The translations under genes and the position numbers were made by a program. Positions 35,800-44,392 of a stretch of 64,000 nucleotides of DNA are shown here, in pieces. How positions within the stretch are numbered: the stretch's first letter is position 1; each line of letters starts with the position of its first letter. The stretch is from Hanstruepera flava (GTDB taxonomy: Bacteria; Bacteroidota; Bacteroidia; Flavobacteriales; Flavobacteriaceae), in contig NZ_JALJCW010000002.1 in NCBI RefSeq assembly GCF_023634025.1, positions 248,001 through 312,000 on the forward strand, given 5' to 3'. A model generated the notes under the pieces. It searched no databases. It was not told where the DNA came from and worked only from the letters and a program-made list of their open reading frames with translations.

Positions 35800-37185
35800 A
35801 TGAAAACCAATTTACTATTATTGGCAATCTTGCTAGTACTGACTTCCTGTATAGAAGAACCAAAACTAACAGCTAACGAAGCCAAAGAAATTGCCAAAGA
35901 GGCTTATACTTATGCCAATCCAATGGTCGACCATTATCGAGGGCTTTACAATTACTTCATCGACACAAACAGTTCAGACTACAAAGGCCCCTGGAATACA
36001 GTTATCAATATGGCGAGGGTATATACTCATGAAGACCGTACGATACAGACTGCAAATTCCGATACGCCATATAGTTTTGCTGCCTTGGATTTGCGTTCAG
36101 AACCTATAGTTCTTACAGTTCCTGAAATTGAAGAAGGGCGTTATTTCAGTGTACAGCTTATTGATATGTACACCCATAACTTTGAATTTATCGGCACCCG
36201 AACCGTGGGCAATAATGGCGGTCATTTTCTTATTGCCAGCCCGGGATGGGAAGGTGAAATACCAGATGGCATCGAAAAGTTGATTCAAGCCGAAACCGAA
36301 TGGGTGTTGGCAGTGTACAGAACACAACTTTTCAATCCCGAAGATCTCGACAATGTTAAGCAAATTCAGTCGGAGTATAAGCTTCAACCGCTATCTTCTT
36401 TTCTTGATTTACCCGTACCAGAGGCAGCTCCGGAAATTCAATTCATCGAACCTTTAACGCAGGATGAAATCAAAGCGTCTCCAAAGGTATTTGAGCAGTT
36501 GAACTATCTTCTGCAATTCTGTCCTACCCATCCTTCAGAAAAAGAATTAATGAAACGCTTTGCTAAACTAGGGATTGGAGCTGGAAAAGAATTCAAATGG
36601 GGCTCTTTTTCACCGGAAATTCAAAATGCAATAAAACAAGGGATTGCCGATTCCTGGGCTGACTTTGAGGCTCTTAAAACGCAAGCAGAAGCCGGAGAAT
36701 TAGGGTCGGCAGAAATATTTGGCACCAGGGAACACCTTAACAATAACTACAGCTACAGGATGATAGCTGCTGTAGTGGGAATATGGGGAGCGAGTGCCGA
36801 AGAAGCGATTTACCCAACCTATTATGTCGATTCGGAAAATGAACCCCTTAACGGTGCCAATAACTACACCCTTCGTTTTGAACCGGGACAATTACCTCCT
36901 GTTGATGCCTTTTGGTCTTTAACCATGTATGAGCTTCCGGCGAGCCTTCTCGTGGAGAACCCACTTAACCGTTATCTGCTCAATTCACCCATGATGGACG
37001 ATTTTGTTTTTGACGAAGACGGAGGACTTACCCTTTATTTTCAAAATGAATCTCCGGGCAAAGAAAAAGAACCTAATTGGTTGCCTGCACCCAAAGGACC
37101 ATTTTCAGTTGTAATGCGATTGTATTTGCCGAAACCTGAGACCTTATCAGGAGAATGGGTGAATCCACCTATGGTAAAAAATTAA
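35800..37185 (+). CDS. DUF1254/DUF1214 lipoprotein, copy 1
   Basis: 461 residues, lipoprotein signal ending VLTSC (Cys17). The DUF1254 half (EAYTYANPMVDHY, TANSDTPYSFAALDL, GRYFSVQLIDMYTHNFEFIGTR) is followed by the DUF1214 half (LPPVDAFWSLTMYELP, NWLPAPKGPFSVVMRLY). The family is widespread, its biochemical function unsettled. Base composition stands out: codons such as CCG, CTC and GGC are frequent, and one line sampled by eye (36421-36480) has 27 G+C of 60, against 20 of 60 at 39901-39960 in its paralogue. It may have a different recent origin. Three bases before the next gene. Confidence 0.9.
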   Translation: MKTNLLLLAILLVLTSCIEEPKLTANEAKEIAKEAYTYANPMVDHYRGLYNYFIDTNSSDYKGPWNTVINMARVYTHEDRTIQTANSDTPYSFAALDLRSEPIVLTVPEIEEGRYFSVQLIDMYTHNFEFIGTRTVGNNGGHFLIASPGWEGEIPDGIEKLIQAETEWVLAVYRTQLFNPEDLDNVKQIQSEYKLQPLSSFLDLPVPEAAPEIQFIEPLTQDEIKASPKVFEQLNYLLQFCPTHPSEKELMKRFAKLGIGAGKEFKWGSFSPEIQNAIKQGIADSWADFEALKTQAEAGELGSAEIFGTREHLNNNYSYRMIAAVVGIWGASAEEAIYPTYYVDSENEPLNGANNYTLRFEPGQLPPVDAFWSLTMYELPASLLVENPLNRYLLNSPMMDDFVFDEDGGLTLYFQNESPGKEKEPNWLPAPKGPFSVVMRLYLPKPETLSGEWVNPPMVKN

Positions 37186-37188
37186 GAA

Positions 37189-38007
37189 ATGAAAAAAAAA
37201 TTGATAGCAAAACTGTTGGTGTTGTTTTTAGCTTTAAGCGTTAGTGCTCAAGAATCAGCGGAGCAACTGTCAACAGCAGCTGCAAATCCTTTAGCAGATT
37301 TAATTAGTTTTCCTTTTCAGAACAACCTGAACATGAATTATGGAGAATACAATCGTAATCTTAATGTTTTAAACATTCAACCCGTAATTCCTTTTGCTGA
37401 CGGAAAAATTATAACGCGTACTATCTTTCCAATTGTAAATATACCAGACTTTGGCAGTGAAAGTGGAAAGTTGACGCCTGGATTAAGCGATATTGTTTTT
37501 ACTGCCTTTTATGTACCAGAAAGTAAAAGCATTATGTGGGGAATAGGTCCTGTACTAGAAATTCCAACTGGAGGAAGTTTACGCGGTACAGATAAATGGA
37601 GTGTTGGACCATCTATTGTAGCTTTAGCTCAACCTGGTGACTGGACATTTGGTGCTCTTGTAAATAATACATGGTCCTTTGCAGGCGAATCTGAAGCAAA
37701 TGATGTAAATCACATGCTGTTGAATTTATTTTTGGTAAAACAAATGGGCAATGGTTGGTACATCAATAGCGCACCAATTATAACAGCAGATTGGAAAGCA
37801 GAAAGCGACGACCGATGGATTGTACCAATTGGTGCAGGCGGCGGTAAATTAGTGATGCTTGGAGGAAAACTACCCCTTAATTTACAAACCCAATTGTATT
37901 ATAATATAGTAAGACCAGATTTTGGTCCAGAATGGCAATGGCGTGTTCAGGTTCAAGTGATGCTACCTAAAAGCATTTTTAAATCAAAAGAAAGTAATCC
38001 TGAATAA
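37189..38007 (+). CDS. outer-membrane transporter-like protein of the 'neuromedin U' annotation group
   Basis: 272 residues with signal peptide (VLFLALSVSAQ). The mature start NPLADLISFPFQNNLN, followed by LNIQPVIPF and IITRTIFPI, matches bacterial proteins carried in databases under the misleading name neuromedin U. They resemble the phenol-degradation MetA-type outer-membrane barrels. The end (WRVQVQVMLPKSIF) looks like a closing strand. It follows the first DUF1254 gene by three bases and probably forms a channel for the pathway's substrate or product. Confidence 0.75.
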   Translation: MKKKLIAKLLVLFLALSVSAQESAEQLSTAAANPLADLISFPFQNNLNMNYGEYNRNLNVLNIQPVIPFADGKIITRTIFPIVNIPDFGSESGKLTPGLSDIVFTAFYVPESKSIMWGIGPVLEIPTGGSLRGTDKWSVGPSIVALAQPGDWTFGALVNNTWSFAGESEANDVNHMLLNLFLVKQMGNGWYINSAPIITADWKAESDDRWIVPIGAGGGKLVMLGGKLPLNLQTQLYYNIVRPDFGPEWQWRVQVQVMLPKSIFKSKESNPE

Positions 38008-38053
38008 CACTAGTGATTAAAGTAGTTAACGAACCTATAATTTCAAAAATATT

Positions 38054-39769
38054 ATGAGTATACATTATTTTAAACAGGCTAAAAAAATCATTTCAGGACT
38101 CATTGTCTTTTTATTTATTGGTTCTCTAAACACTTATTCGCAAAATGATTCAAATCCTAAATTGATATTGCAGATAACTGTAGATCAATTAAGGGCCGAT
38201 TTACCCAAAACGGTTCTAGATCGTTTACCTGATGGAGGATTTAAATATTTATATAATCAAGGCATTGTGTATGAAAATGCACATCATCGACATGCCAATA
38301 CAGAAACAGTCGTAGGTCATTCAACGTTGGCCACAGGTGCCGACCCTTCTGAACATGGCATGATTGGTAATTTATGGTACGATAAAGAACATAAGCAATC
38401 GGTTTACAACGTGGAGGATTACCGTTACCCCTTAATTGGTTCAGGTAAAGGAGTGGACAAGACTACTGAAATAGATCCCACTCAAGCAGCTGCTTCAACT
38501 GATGGGAGATCTCCTTCGGCTTTAATTTCAACAACTTTTTCAGATGAATTAGCTTTATTCACCAATGGCAAATCAAAAATATTTGGTGTTTCGGTTAAAG
38601 ATCGTGGTGCAATACCTATGGCTGGTCATGCAGGAAAAGCATTTTGGTTTAGTAAGGCCACTGGTCAATTTGCAACAAGTACTTACTATTATGATGACTA
38701 TCCAGATTGGGTAAACAAATGGAACAAGAAAGAAAAGTATAAAGCGTATGCCAATACCAGTTGGAATTTAACACATGATATTTCAACCTATATTCATGGT
38801 GAAGAAGATGATATGCCTTATGAAACAAATCTTCCTGGATATGGTGTAGTATTCCCACATAATTTCGGAGGTTTAGATAATAAATATTTTACTACATTTT
38901 TAACACTTAGCCCAGTTGGAGATGAATTAACCTTAGATTTTGCGAAAGAATTGATTGTAGCTGAACAATTAGGCCGTGATAATATTACTGATTATTTATC
39001 GGTGAGTTTTTCATCTACTGATTATATAGGCCACACTTTTGGTCCAGCAAGTTTAGAAAGCGAAGACAATCTCATAAGATTAGATAGAACACTTGCCAAT
39101 CTCATAAGTTTTGTGAACGAAAAAATTGGGCTGGATAATGTACTCATAGTATTATCAGCCGATCATGGTGGCCCTGATGTCCCTGAACGATTAAAGAACT
39201 TTGGTATTGACGCAGGTTATTTTGATATTAACAGTGTTGATACAACAGCCATAAGTCAGGTAATGAACAAAAAGTTCAATTTAACCGAAAAAATTGTTTC
39301 AGGTTATTTTCATCCTTATGTGTATTTAAACACCGACGTTATTAATAAATATAATTTGGATGTCAATGAAGTTTCCCGAACGCTGGCATACGAACTTCAA
39401 AATCAAGAAGGCATAGCCTTCGCCATAGCATCCATTGATTTATTGGAAGGTAAGCTTGCCGATACTGAACTGAATAGGTCGGTGTTAAGAAATTACAACC
39501 CTAAAAGATCAGGCGAAATATTCATTGTAACAGAACCGTATTGGTACATCAATGATTTTGATGGTTTAACTGTGGCAAGTACACATGGTTCGCCTTGGAA
39601 GTATGATACGTCTGTACCAGTAATTTTTGCTGGAAATGGTCTAAAACATCAAAATATTTTTAGAAATGTTGAAACAGTTGATGTCGCATTAACTTTATCA
39701 AATTATCTTAAAATCAAAATACCCTCTGCAGCATCTGGACAACCTTTAATAGAAGTATTAAAAAAATAA
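38054..39769 (+). CDS. PafA-type alkaline phosphatase
   Basis: 571 residues, signal peptide (LIVFLFIGSLNTYSQ). Alkaline-phosphatase superfamily fold: ITVDQLRAD (metal Asp44), candidate nucleophile Thr85 in TETVVGHST, Asn106 in IGNLWYD, and the K-x-R pair Lys182/Arg184 in SVKDRGA. SADHGGPDVPE and STHGSPWKYD supply the remaining metal ligands. The Thr/Asn/K-x-R set is that of the PafA phosphate monoesterases rather than the diesterases of the NPP group. It would release phosphate in the periplasm. Position inside a sulfatase operon suggests a phosphorylated or sulfated substrate. Confidence 0.85.
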   Translation: MSIHYFKQAKKIISGLIVFLFIGSLNTYSQNDSNPKLILQITVDQLRADLPKTVLDRLPDGGFKYLYNQGIVYENAHHRHANTETVVGHSTLATGADPSEHGMIGNLWYDKEHKQSVYNVEDYRYPLIGSGKGVDKTTEIDPTQAAASTDGRSPSALISTTFSDELALFTNGKSKIFGVSVKDRGAIPMAGHAGKAFWFSKATGQFATSTYYYDDYPDWVNKWNKKEKYKAYANTSWNLTHDISTYIHGEEDDMPYETNLPGYGVVFPHNFGGLDNKYFTTFLTLSPVGDELTLDFAKELIVAEQLGRDNITDYLSVSFSSTDYIGHTFGPASLESEDNLIRLDRTLANLISFVNEKIGLDNVLIVLSADHGGPDVPERLKNFGIDAGYFDINSVDTTAISQVMNKKFNLTEKIVSGYFHPYVYLNTDVINKYNLDVNEVSRTLAYELQNQEGIAFAIASIDLLEGKLADTELNRSVLRNYNPKRSGEIFIVTEPYWYINDFDGLTVASTHGSPWKYDTSVPVIFAGNGLKHQNIFRNVETVDVALTLSNYLKIKIPSAASGQPLIEVLKK

Positions 39770-39781
39770 AAATAGTATAAA

Positions 39782-41203
39782 ATGAAAACTGTAAAACTGA
39801 AAACATTATTCACCGTTTTTTTGTTTGGTACAATTATGTTAGGAACAAATTCCTGCGACAATAAAAAACAAGATTTAACTCTTCAAGAAACCAAACAAAT
39901 TGCTGAAGAAGCATACATCTATGCTTATCCTATGATAGAACATTACAAAATGATGTTTGCCTATACTATGTATGAAGAATCAGGGCTATATACAGGACCA
40001 TTTAATACGCTTTCGAATAATGCAACATTGAATGGACCAAAAGACACTATTATTGTTCGACCTAATAATGATACTTTTTATTCCTCTGTATGGCTTGATT
40101 TATCACATCAACCTCAAATTATGGAAGTTCCTGCTATTACCAATGGAAGATACTATTCATTCCAAATCATTGACATGTATACTCACAATATAGACTATGT
40201 AGGTACCCGTAAAACAGGTTTTGATGCAGGAAATTATATGTTTGTTGGTCCAAATTGGAAAGGTGAAACTCCAGAAGGAATTAACAAGGTCATTCATTCT
40301 GAAGGAAATTACCTTTTAGCACTTGGGCGCACTCAAGTTTTTGGTCCCGATGATGTTGAAAACGCACAGGAAATGATGACAGCTTATAAAGTATTGTCGC
40401 TCAATGAATATCTGGGTAATGTTTCAGCAACAGTTATGCCTCCAAATCCTGATTTTCCACCATACAATCCACAGAAAGCAGCCGATGCAAATTTCATTAG
40501 TTATTTAAATGCTTTAATGACTCAAGGACCTATTCATCCTAATGAAGAAGCAATGTTTGAACGGTTTGCAAAAATTGGAATAGCATCTGGAAAACTGTTT
40601 AACTCTGATGATATTGAACCTGAAGTTCTTGCAGCAATAAATGAAGGCGTACAATCAGGGATGGAAAAAATAAAAGAGGAGTCAACAAAGTTAGGTATGA
40701 GAAAAGACGGTTGGCAATTGATTTCTGGTTCCTTTGGAACAAGGGAAGCCATGAAAGGAAAATATTTGAGAAGAGCAGCAGCAGCATATTTTGGGCTTTA
40801 TGGAAATGATTTGGAAGAAGCTTTCTATCCCGAAACTACTTTTGATGCAGATGGTGAGGAACTCGACGGATCTAAATACAACTATATCTTGCATTTTAAT
40901 GCCGATGAATTGCCTCCTGCCAAAGCGTTTTGGTCGCTAACCATGTACAAACTACCTGAACAACTGCTTATAGAGAATGAAATCAATCGCTACATAATAA
41001 GCAGTAATACCAAAGGCTTAAAATATAACGACGATGGTTCTTTGGATGTTTATATCCAGAAAGACAATCCTGGAGAAGATAAAATATCTAATTGGCTGCC
41101 AGCACATGATGGAAAGTTTTCATTACAGTCACGCATTTACTGGCCTGATCCAAATGCGCTTGACCCATTATATGCACCACCTGCTGTAGAAAAGACAAAT
41201 TAA
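39782..41203 (+). CDS. DUF1254/DUF1214 lipoprotein, copy 2
   Basis: 473 residues, lipoprotein signal ending LGTNSC. Same two-domain layout as the protein at 35800-37185 (EEAYIYAYPMIEHYKMM, RPNNDTFYSSVWLDL, GRYYSFQIIDMYTHNIDYVGTR, then PPAKAFWSLTMYKLPEQ and NWLPAHDGKFSLQSRIYWP). Sequence and base composition differ clearly from copy 1, so this is not a recent tandem duplication. Last gene of the operon, 12 bases after the phosphatase. Confidence 0.9.
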   Translation: MKTVKLKTLFTVFLFGTIMLGTNSCDNKKQDLTLQETKQIAEEAYIYAYPMIEHYKMMFAYTMYEESGLYTGPFNTLSNNATLNGPKDTIIVRPNNDTFYSSVWLDLSHQPQIMEVPAITNGRYYSFQIIDMYTHNIDYVGTRKTGFDAGNYMFVGPNWKGETPEGINKVIHSEGNYLLALGRTQVFGPDDVENAQEMMTAYKVLSLNEYLGNVSATVMPPNPDFPPYNPQKAADANFISYLNALMTQGPIHPNEEAMFERFAKIGIASGKLFNSDDIEPEVLAAINEGVQSGMEKIKEESTKLGMRKDGWQLISGSFGTREAMKGKYLRRAAAAYFGLYGNDLEEAFYPETTFDADGEELDGSKYNYILHFNADELPPAKAFWSLTMYKLPEQLLIENEINRYIISSNTKGLKYNDDGSLDVYIQKDNPGEDKISNWLPAHDGKFSLQSRIYWPDPNALDPLYAPPAVEKTN

Positions 41204-41236
41204 CTAATAAGTTAAATTAAGCAAAGATGAATTCTT

Positions 41237-41405
41237 TTTTTAGGTCTAAAAACAAGATTATATTTATAAAAATAAGTTGATTATTAACAGCGACGTACCA
41301 AGGAAAAGATGTCGTTAAGTGCATTTAAAAAGATAATTATAAGCTTACTAGCCAGCCAACAATGATTAATAGCTGAAGGGTCCAACATTTTGTTGGGCTT
41401 TTTTA
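41237..41405 (+). pseudogene. decayed 3' end and terminator of a T9SS gene (duplicate of the 30555-30660 region)
   Basis: The string AAAGATGTCGTTAAG at 41305-41319 and the bases after it correspond to the end of the Asp-box T9SS gene at 30560-30592. The intact end reads GRDVVKRIIKR-stop, while here the frame reads QGKDVVKCI-stop after loss of one base. The shared text continues past both stop codons through CTAGCCAGCCAA (30603-30614 and 41348-41359) to a GGGCTTTT terminator hairpin (stem CCAACA / TGTTGG at 41382-41396). Homology outside the coding part shows DNA duplication. Upstream, IIFIKIS may be a trace of the sorting-domain strand. The left limit is uncertain. Confidence 0.65.
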
Positions 41406-41524
41406 TTTTAGAAATTACTGAATAATTTATATTCTATAAGGTTTTTATATTGAAATTTTTTAAGTTGGATTACTTTTATGATTTTTAGAGATTATTAAAC
41501 GATTTTAAAACCTAATCATTACAG

Positions 41525-42076
41525 ATGGTATTGAATAGCAAGCAACTCGAGCAATTGAGGTATCCTATAGGTCATTTTAAATGCCCAGATGTAATTTCTA
41601 AAACGCAAATTGAAAATTGGATTACGGTTTTGGAAACGTTTCCTGAACGATTAACACAATTAACGGCTGGTTTGACTGATCAACAATTAGATACGCCCTA
41701 CCGACCAGAAGGATGGACTATTCGGCAAGTAGTTCATCACGTGGCTGATAGCCATCACCACAGTTATATTCGTTTTAAATGGGCATTAACCGAAGAGAAT
41801 CCAGTTATAAAATATTACTATGAAGCGCTTTGGGCCGAATTGTTTGATTCTAAAACAGGGCCTATTGACATGTCATTACTCCATTTAAAAGCCGTGCATG
41901 CCAAATTGGTTTATCTGCTGAAGGGTTTGAGTGACGCTGAATTAAACCGTACCTTCATTCATCCAGAGCATAACGAGGAAGTTGTTTTAAAAAAGAATAT
42001 TGGTATTTATGCTTGGCATTGCAATCACCATTATGCGCATATCGAAAATTTAATAAAGCGTGAAGGTTGGGTTTAA
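41525..42076 (+). CDS. YfiT/DinB-family metal-dependent hydrolase or bacillithiol-transferase-like protein
   Basis: 183 residues of the DinB/YfiT four-helix fold. The metal-site histidines are in VHHVADSHHHSY and WHCNHHYAH. The opening DIQYPIGxF-like segment (LRYPIGHFKCP) and GWTIRQVVHHVADS are the YfiT hallmark. In Bacillus, YfiT-type proteins (BstA) transfer bacillithiol; in Flavobacteriia the annotation is by family only. Stands alone on the + strand after the T9SS relic. Confidence 0.85.
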   Translation: MVLNSKQLEQLRYPIGHFKCPDVISKTQIENWITVLETFPERLTQLTAGLTDQQLDTPYRPEGWTIRQVVHHVADSHHHSYIRFKWALTEENPVIKYYYEALWAELFDSKTGPIDMSLLHLKAVHAKLVYLLKGLSDAELNRTFIHPEHNEEVVLKKNIGIYAWHCNHHYAHIENLIKREGWV

Positions 42077-42077
42077 G

Positions 42078-42443
42078 TTATTTTATTATAATAATTCCTT
42101 TTCTATATAAATCTAAAGCAGCATTAAGTAGTGCGTTAATTGTCTTTATTGGTAAATCCGATTTAGGATTAATTCTAAAAATTTTCATTCGCGAACGATT
42201 ACCACTTTCCAATTCTGGAAAATCAAGATGGTTGCCTTCAACAAATAAGATATAAGGTTCCCCCGTTTTTTTATCTGTCCATAGATAGGCGAACATTTTG
42301 GTTTTATAACAAAAACAAGGCATACCATACTTTGTGGTTTCTGTTACGTTTTCATCTTGTTTTAAAATAATATCACGAAGCGTAAGCAAACAGCTTTTGT
42401 TTGATTCCTCTTGTTTAAAATAAAAAGATGCGTTCTGACTCAA
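42078..42443 (-). CDS. DUF1801 (YdhG-like) protein
   Basis: 121 residues matching small DUF1801-type proteins: ETTKYGMPCFCYKTKMFAYLW with the K-Y-G-M-P core, then GEPYILFVEGNHLDFPEL. The structure is a small alpha-beta fold, sometimes called iron-chaperone-like by weak analogy to frataxin; function unassigned. Converges with the YfiT gene with only one base between the stop codons. A separate YdeI-type member of the broader superfamily is at 50978-51577. Confidence 0.8.
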   Translation of the reverse strand: MSQNASFYFKQEESNKSCLLTLRDIILKQDENVTETTKYGMPCFCYKTKMFAYLWTDKKTGEPYILFVEGNHLDFPELESGNRSRMKIFRINPKSDLPIKTINALLNAALDLYRKGIIIIK

Positions 42444-42463
42444 AAGATAAGTTTAAAGTTGCG

Positions 42464-43018
42464 TTATTTCCACTTGATATTACAACCCATACTAGGCTTT
42501 TGGGTTTGCGTGTTTTCTTTTTGCTCTATTATACAGTCTAAAGCATACCGTAAATCGCTACCATTTAATGGTTTGCCATTTCCGGGCCTGGAATCGTCTA
42601 ATTGGCCACGGTAAACTAATTTTAATTCGGCATCAAAAACATAAAAATCTGGAGTGCATGCAGCATCATAGGCTTTGGCGACCGCTTGGGTTTGGTCGTA
42701 TAAATATGGAAACTTAAAGTCATTATCTATTGCCTGTTGTTTTAAATGTATGGGTGCATCTTCAGGATAGTTTTCGGTATCGTTACTGGAAATGGCAATA
42801 TAATTAACACCCTTACTCTTGTAATCTCGGGCTAGTTGAGCCAGTTGTGGGTTTACATGTTTAACAAACGGACAATGATTGCAGATAAACATGATAACGG
42901 TGGCTTTTATTCCTTTTAACTCATTTAAACTATAGTTGTTTCCTGATATGGTGTCTTGTAATGTAAACTCTGGAGCTGTTGTACCTAAAGGCAACATATT
43001 TGAAGGTGTTAATGACAT
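42464..43018 (-). CDS. thioredoxin/peroxiredoxin-family protein
   Basis: 184 residues with an AhpC/TSA-like thioredoxin fold. The redox site is MFICNHCPFVKHV, a CxxC in the position used by the redoxin group, followed by AISSNDTENYPEDAP and ACTPDFYVFD. There is no signal peptide, so it should act in the cytoplasm as a thiol peroxidase or disulfide reductase. Two further cysteines (ALDC, SMGC) occur near the end. Divergent from csaA. Confidence 0.85.
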   Translation of the reverse strand: MSLTPSNMLPLGTTAPEFTLQDTISGNNYSLNELKGIKATVIMFICNHCPFVKHVNPQLAQLARDYKSKGVNYIAISSNDTENYPEDAPIHLKQQAIDNDFKFPYLYDQTQAVAKAYDAACTPDFYVFDAELKLVYRGQLDDSRPGNGKPLNGSDLRYALDCIIEQKENTQTQKPSMGCNIKWK

Positions 43019-43061
43019 AAATTTGGTTTTGCTTTGTTATTAAATAATGTAATTTTATAGC

Positions 43062-43397
43062 ATGAATAATGTAATAAATTTTGAGGATTTTACAAAAGTA
43101 GATCTTCGTGTGGGAACAATAACCGAAGTTCACGATTTTCCTGAAGCCAAAAAACCAGCTTATCAATTAACTGTAGATTTTGGTGATCTGGGTATAAAAA
43201 AAACTTCAGCACAAATCACAACCTTATATAACAAAACGGACTTGCTTAATAGACAGGTTGTCGCAGTGGTTAACTTTCCCAAAAAACAAATAGCCAAGTT
43301 TATGAGTGAATGTTTACTACTTGGAGCGGTTAATGGCTCTGATGTTATACTTTTAAACCCGGAAAGTAAGGTGAAAAATGGCTCAATAGTTTCCTGA
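43062..43397 (+). CDS. csaA: tRNA-binding / chaperone-like protein CsaA
   Basis: 111 residues, a stand-alone EMAP/tRNA-binding OB fold. FTKVDLRVGTITEV and KKPAYQLTVDFGDLGIKKTSAQI are the CsaA signature, with QVVAVVNFPKKQIAKFMSE closing the fold. Binds tRNA or unfolded protein as a homodimer. Family identity is clear; the in vivo role is less so. Confidence 0.9.
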   Translation: MNNVINFEDFTKVDLRVGTITEVHDFPEAKKPAYQLTVDFGDLGIKKTSAQITTLYNKTDLLNRQVVAVVNFPKKQIAKFMSECLLLGAVNGSDVILLNPESKVKNGSIVS

Positions 43398-43477
43398 TAA
43401 TGGACTTCTTTTAAAAACTTACTTGTTTTTTAATAAATTAACTGCCATCTTACCGCTTACTAACTAACTTTTTAAGT

Positions 43478-44392
43478 ATGCTGGAACTCGATGAGGTTCA
43501 AATTAACTTCGATTCTAATAATTTATGGATTCTGAATATTGCATTGGCGGTGGTCATGTTTGGCGTGGCTCTGGGCATTACGGCAGATGATTTTAGGGCC
43601 TTGTTCAAAAAGCCCAAATTGGTGTTTGTAGGTATTTTGTCACAGTTTGTTTTATTGCCATTGGTTACTTTTTTCTTTGTTTTAATTGTTCAGCCTCAGG
43701 CAAGTATTGCTTTGGGCATGATGATGGTTGCCGCATGTCCTGGCGGGAATATTTCCAATTTTATGACACACTTGGCTAATGGCAATACAGCCCTATCAGT
43801 AAGTTTAACCGCATTTTCAACCTTTTTAGCTGTGGTTATGACACCTGTCAATTTTCAATTTTATGGTAATATGTACCAACCCACAGCCGAGCTGTTACAA
43901 TACGTAGCTTTAAGCCCAATAGATTTGGTTAAGCTAGTTGTTTTAATTCTGGGAATACCTTTATTGTTTGGAATGCTTGTGCGTTATAGGTTTCCTAATT
44001 TCGCCATAAAAACATCTAAGCTCTTAAAGCCTTTTTCCATATTGATTTTTGTGGCTATAGTCATCATGGCGTTTATGAATAACCTTGATGTTTTTAATAA
44101 TTACATTCATCATGTATTGGTTTTAGGTGTTAGTCATAATGTAGTGGCCATTTTACTGGGATTGTTGGTGGCCAAAGCATTTAGGCTGTCATTTAAAAAC
44201 CAAAAAACAATAGCTATAGAAACAGGGATTCAAAATTCTGGATTAGGATTGCTACTTATATTTACTTTTTTTAATGGGTTAGGCGGTATGGCCATAATGG
44301 CTGCATTTTGGGGTATTTGGCATATTATTTCAGGGTTGGTTTTAGCTTATTTTTGGTCTGTTAAATCGCATAAAAAACACGCAGTAGTTTGA
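43478..44392 (+). CDS. bile acid:sodium symporter family (BASS) transporter
   Basis: 304 residues with nine to ten membrane helices. MMVAACPGGNISNFMTHLANGN is the unwound-helix motif of BASS/ASBT proteins, and AIETGIQNSGLGLLLI is the second crossing-helix motif. It imports or exports an organic anion with sodium; the substrate is not predictable. Its stop overlaps the start codon of the acyltransferase gene by four bases (TTGA). Confidence 0.88.
   Translation: MLELDEVQINFDSNNLWILNIALAVVMFGVALGITADDFRALFKKPKLVFVGILSQFVLLPLVTFFFVLIVQPQASIALGMMMVAACPGGNISNFMTHLANGNTALSVSLTAFSTFLAVVMTPVNFQFYGNMYQPTAELLQYVALSPIDLVKLVVLILGIPLLFGMLVRYRFPNFAIKTSKLLKPFSILIFVAIVIMAFMNNLDVFNNYIHHVLVLGVSHNVVAILLGLLVAKAFRLSFKNQKTIAIETGIQNSGLGLLLIFTFFNGLGGMAIMAAFWGIWHIISGLVLAYFWSVKSHKKHAVV

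Noticed and set aside
35800-41203. Recent tandem duplication producing the two DUF1254 genes
   Set aside because: The two proteins differ throughout and in base composition, and two unrelated genes separate them; an old or independent acquisition fits better.
30555-41405. Classical integrative element with attachment sites
   Set aside because: The flanking similarity is the end of a protein gene plus terminator, not a tRNA, and there is no integrase, transposase or recombinase gene in between.
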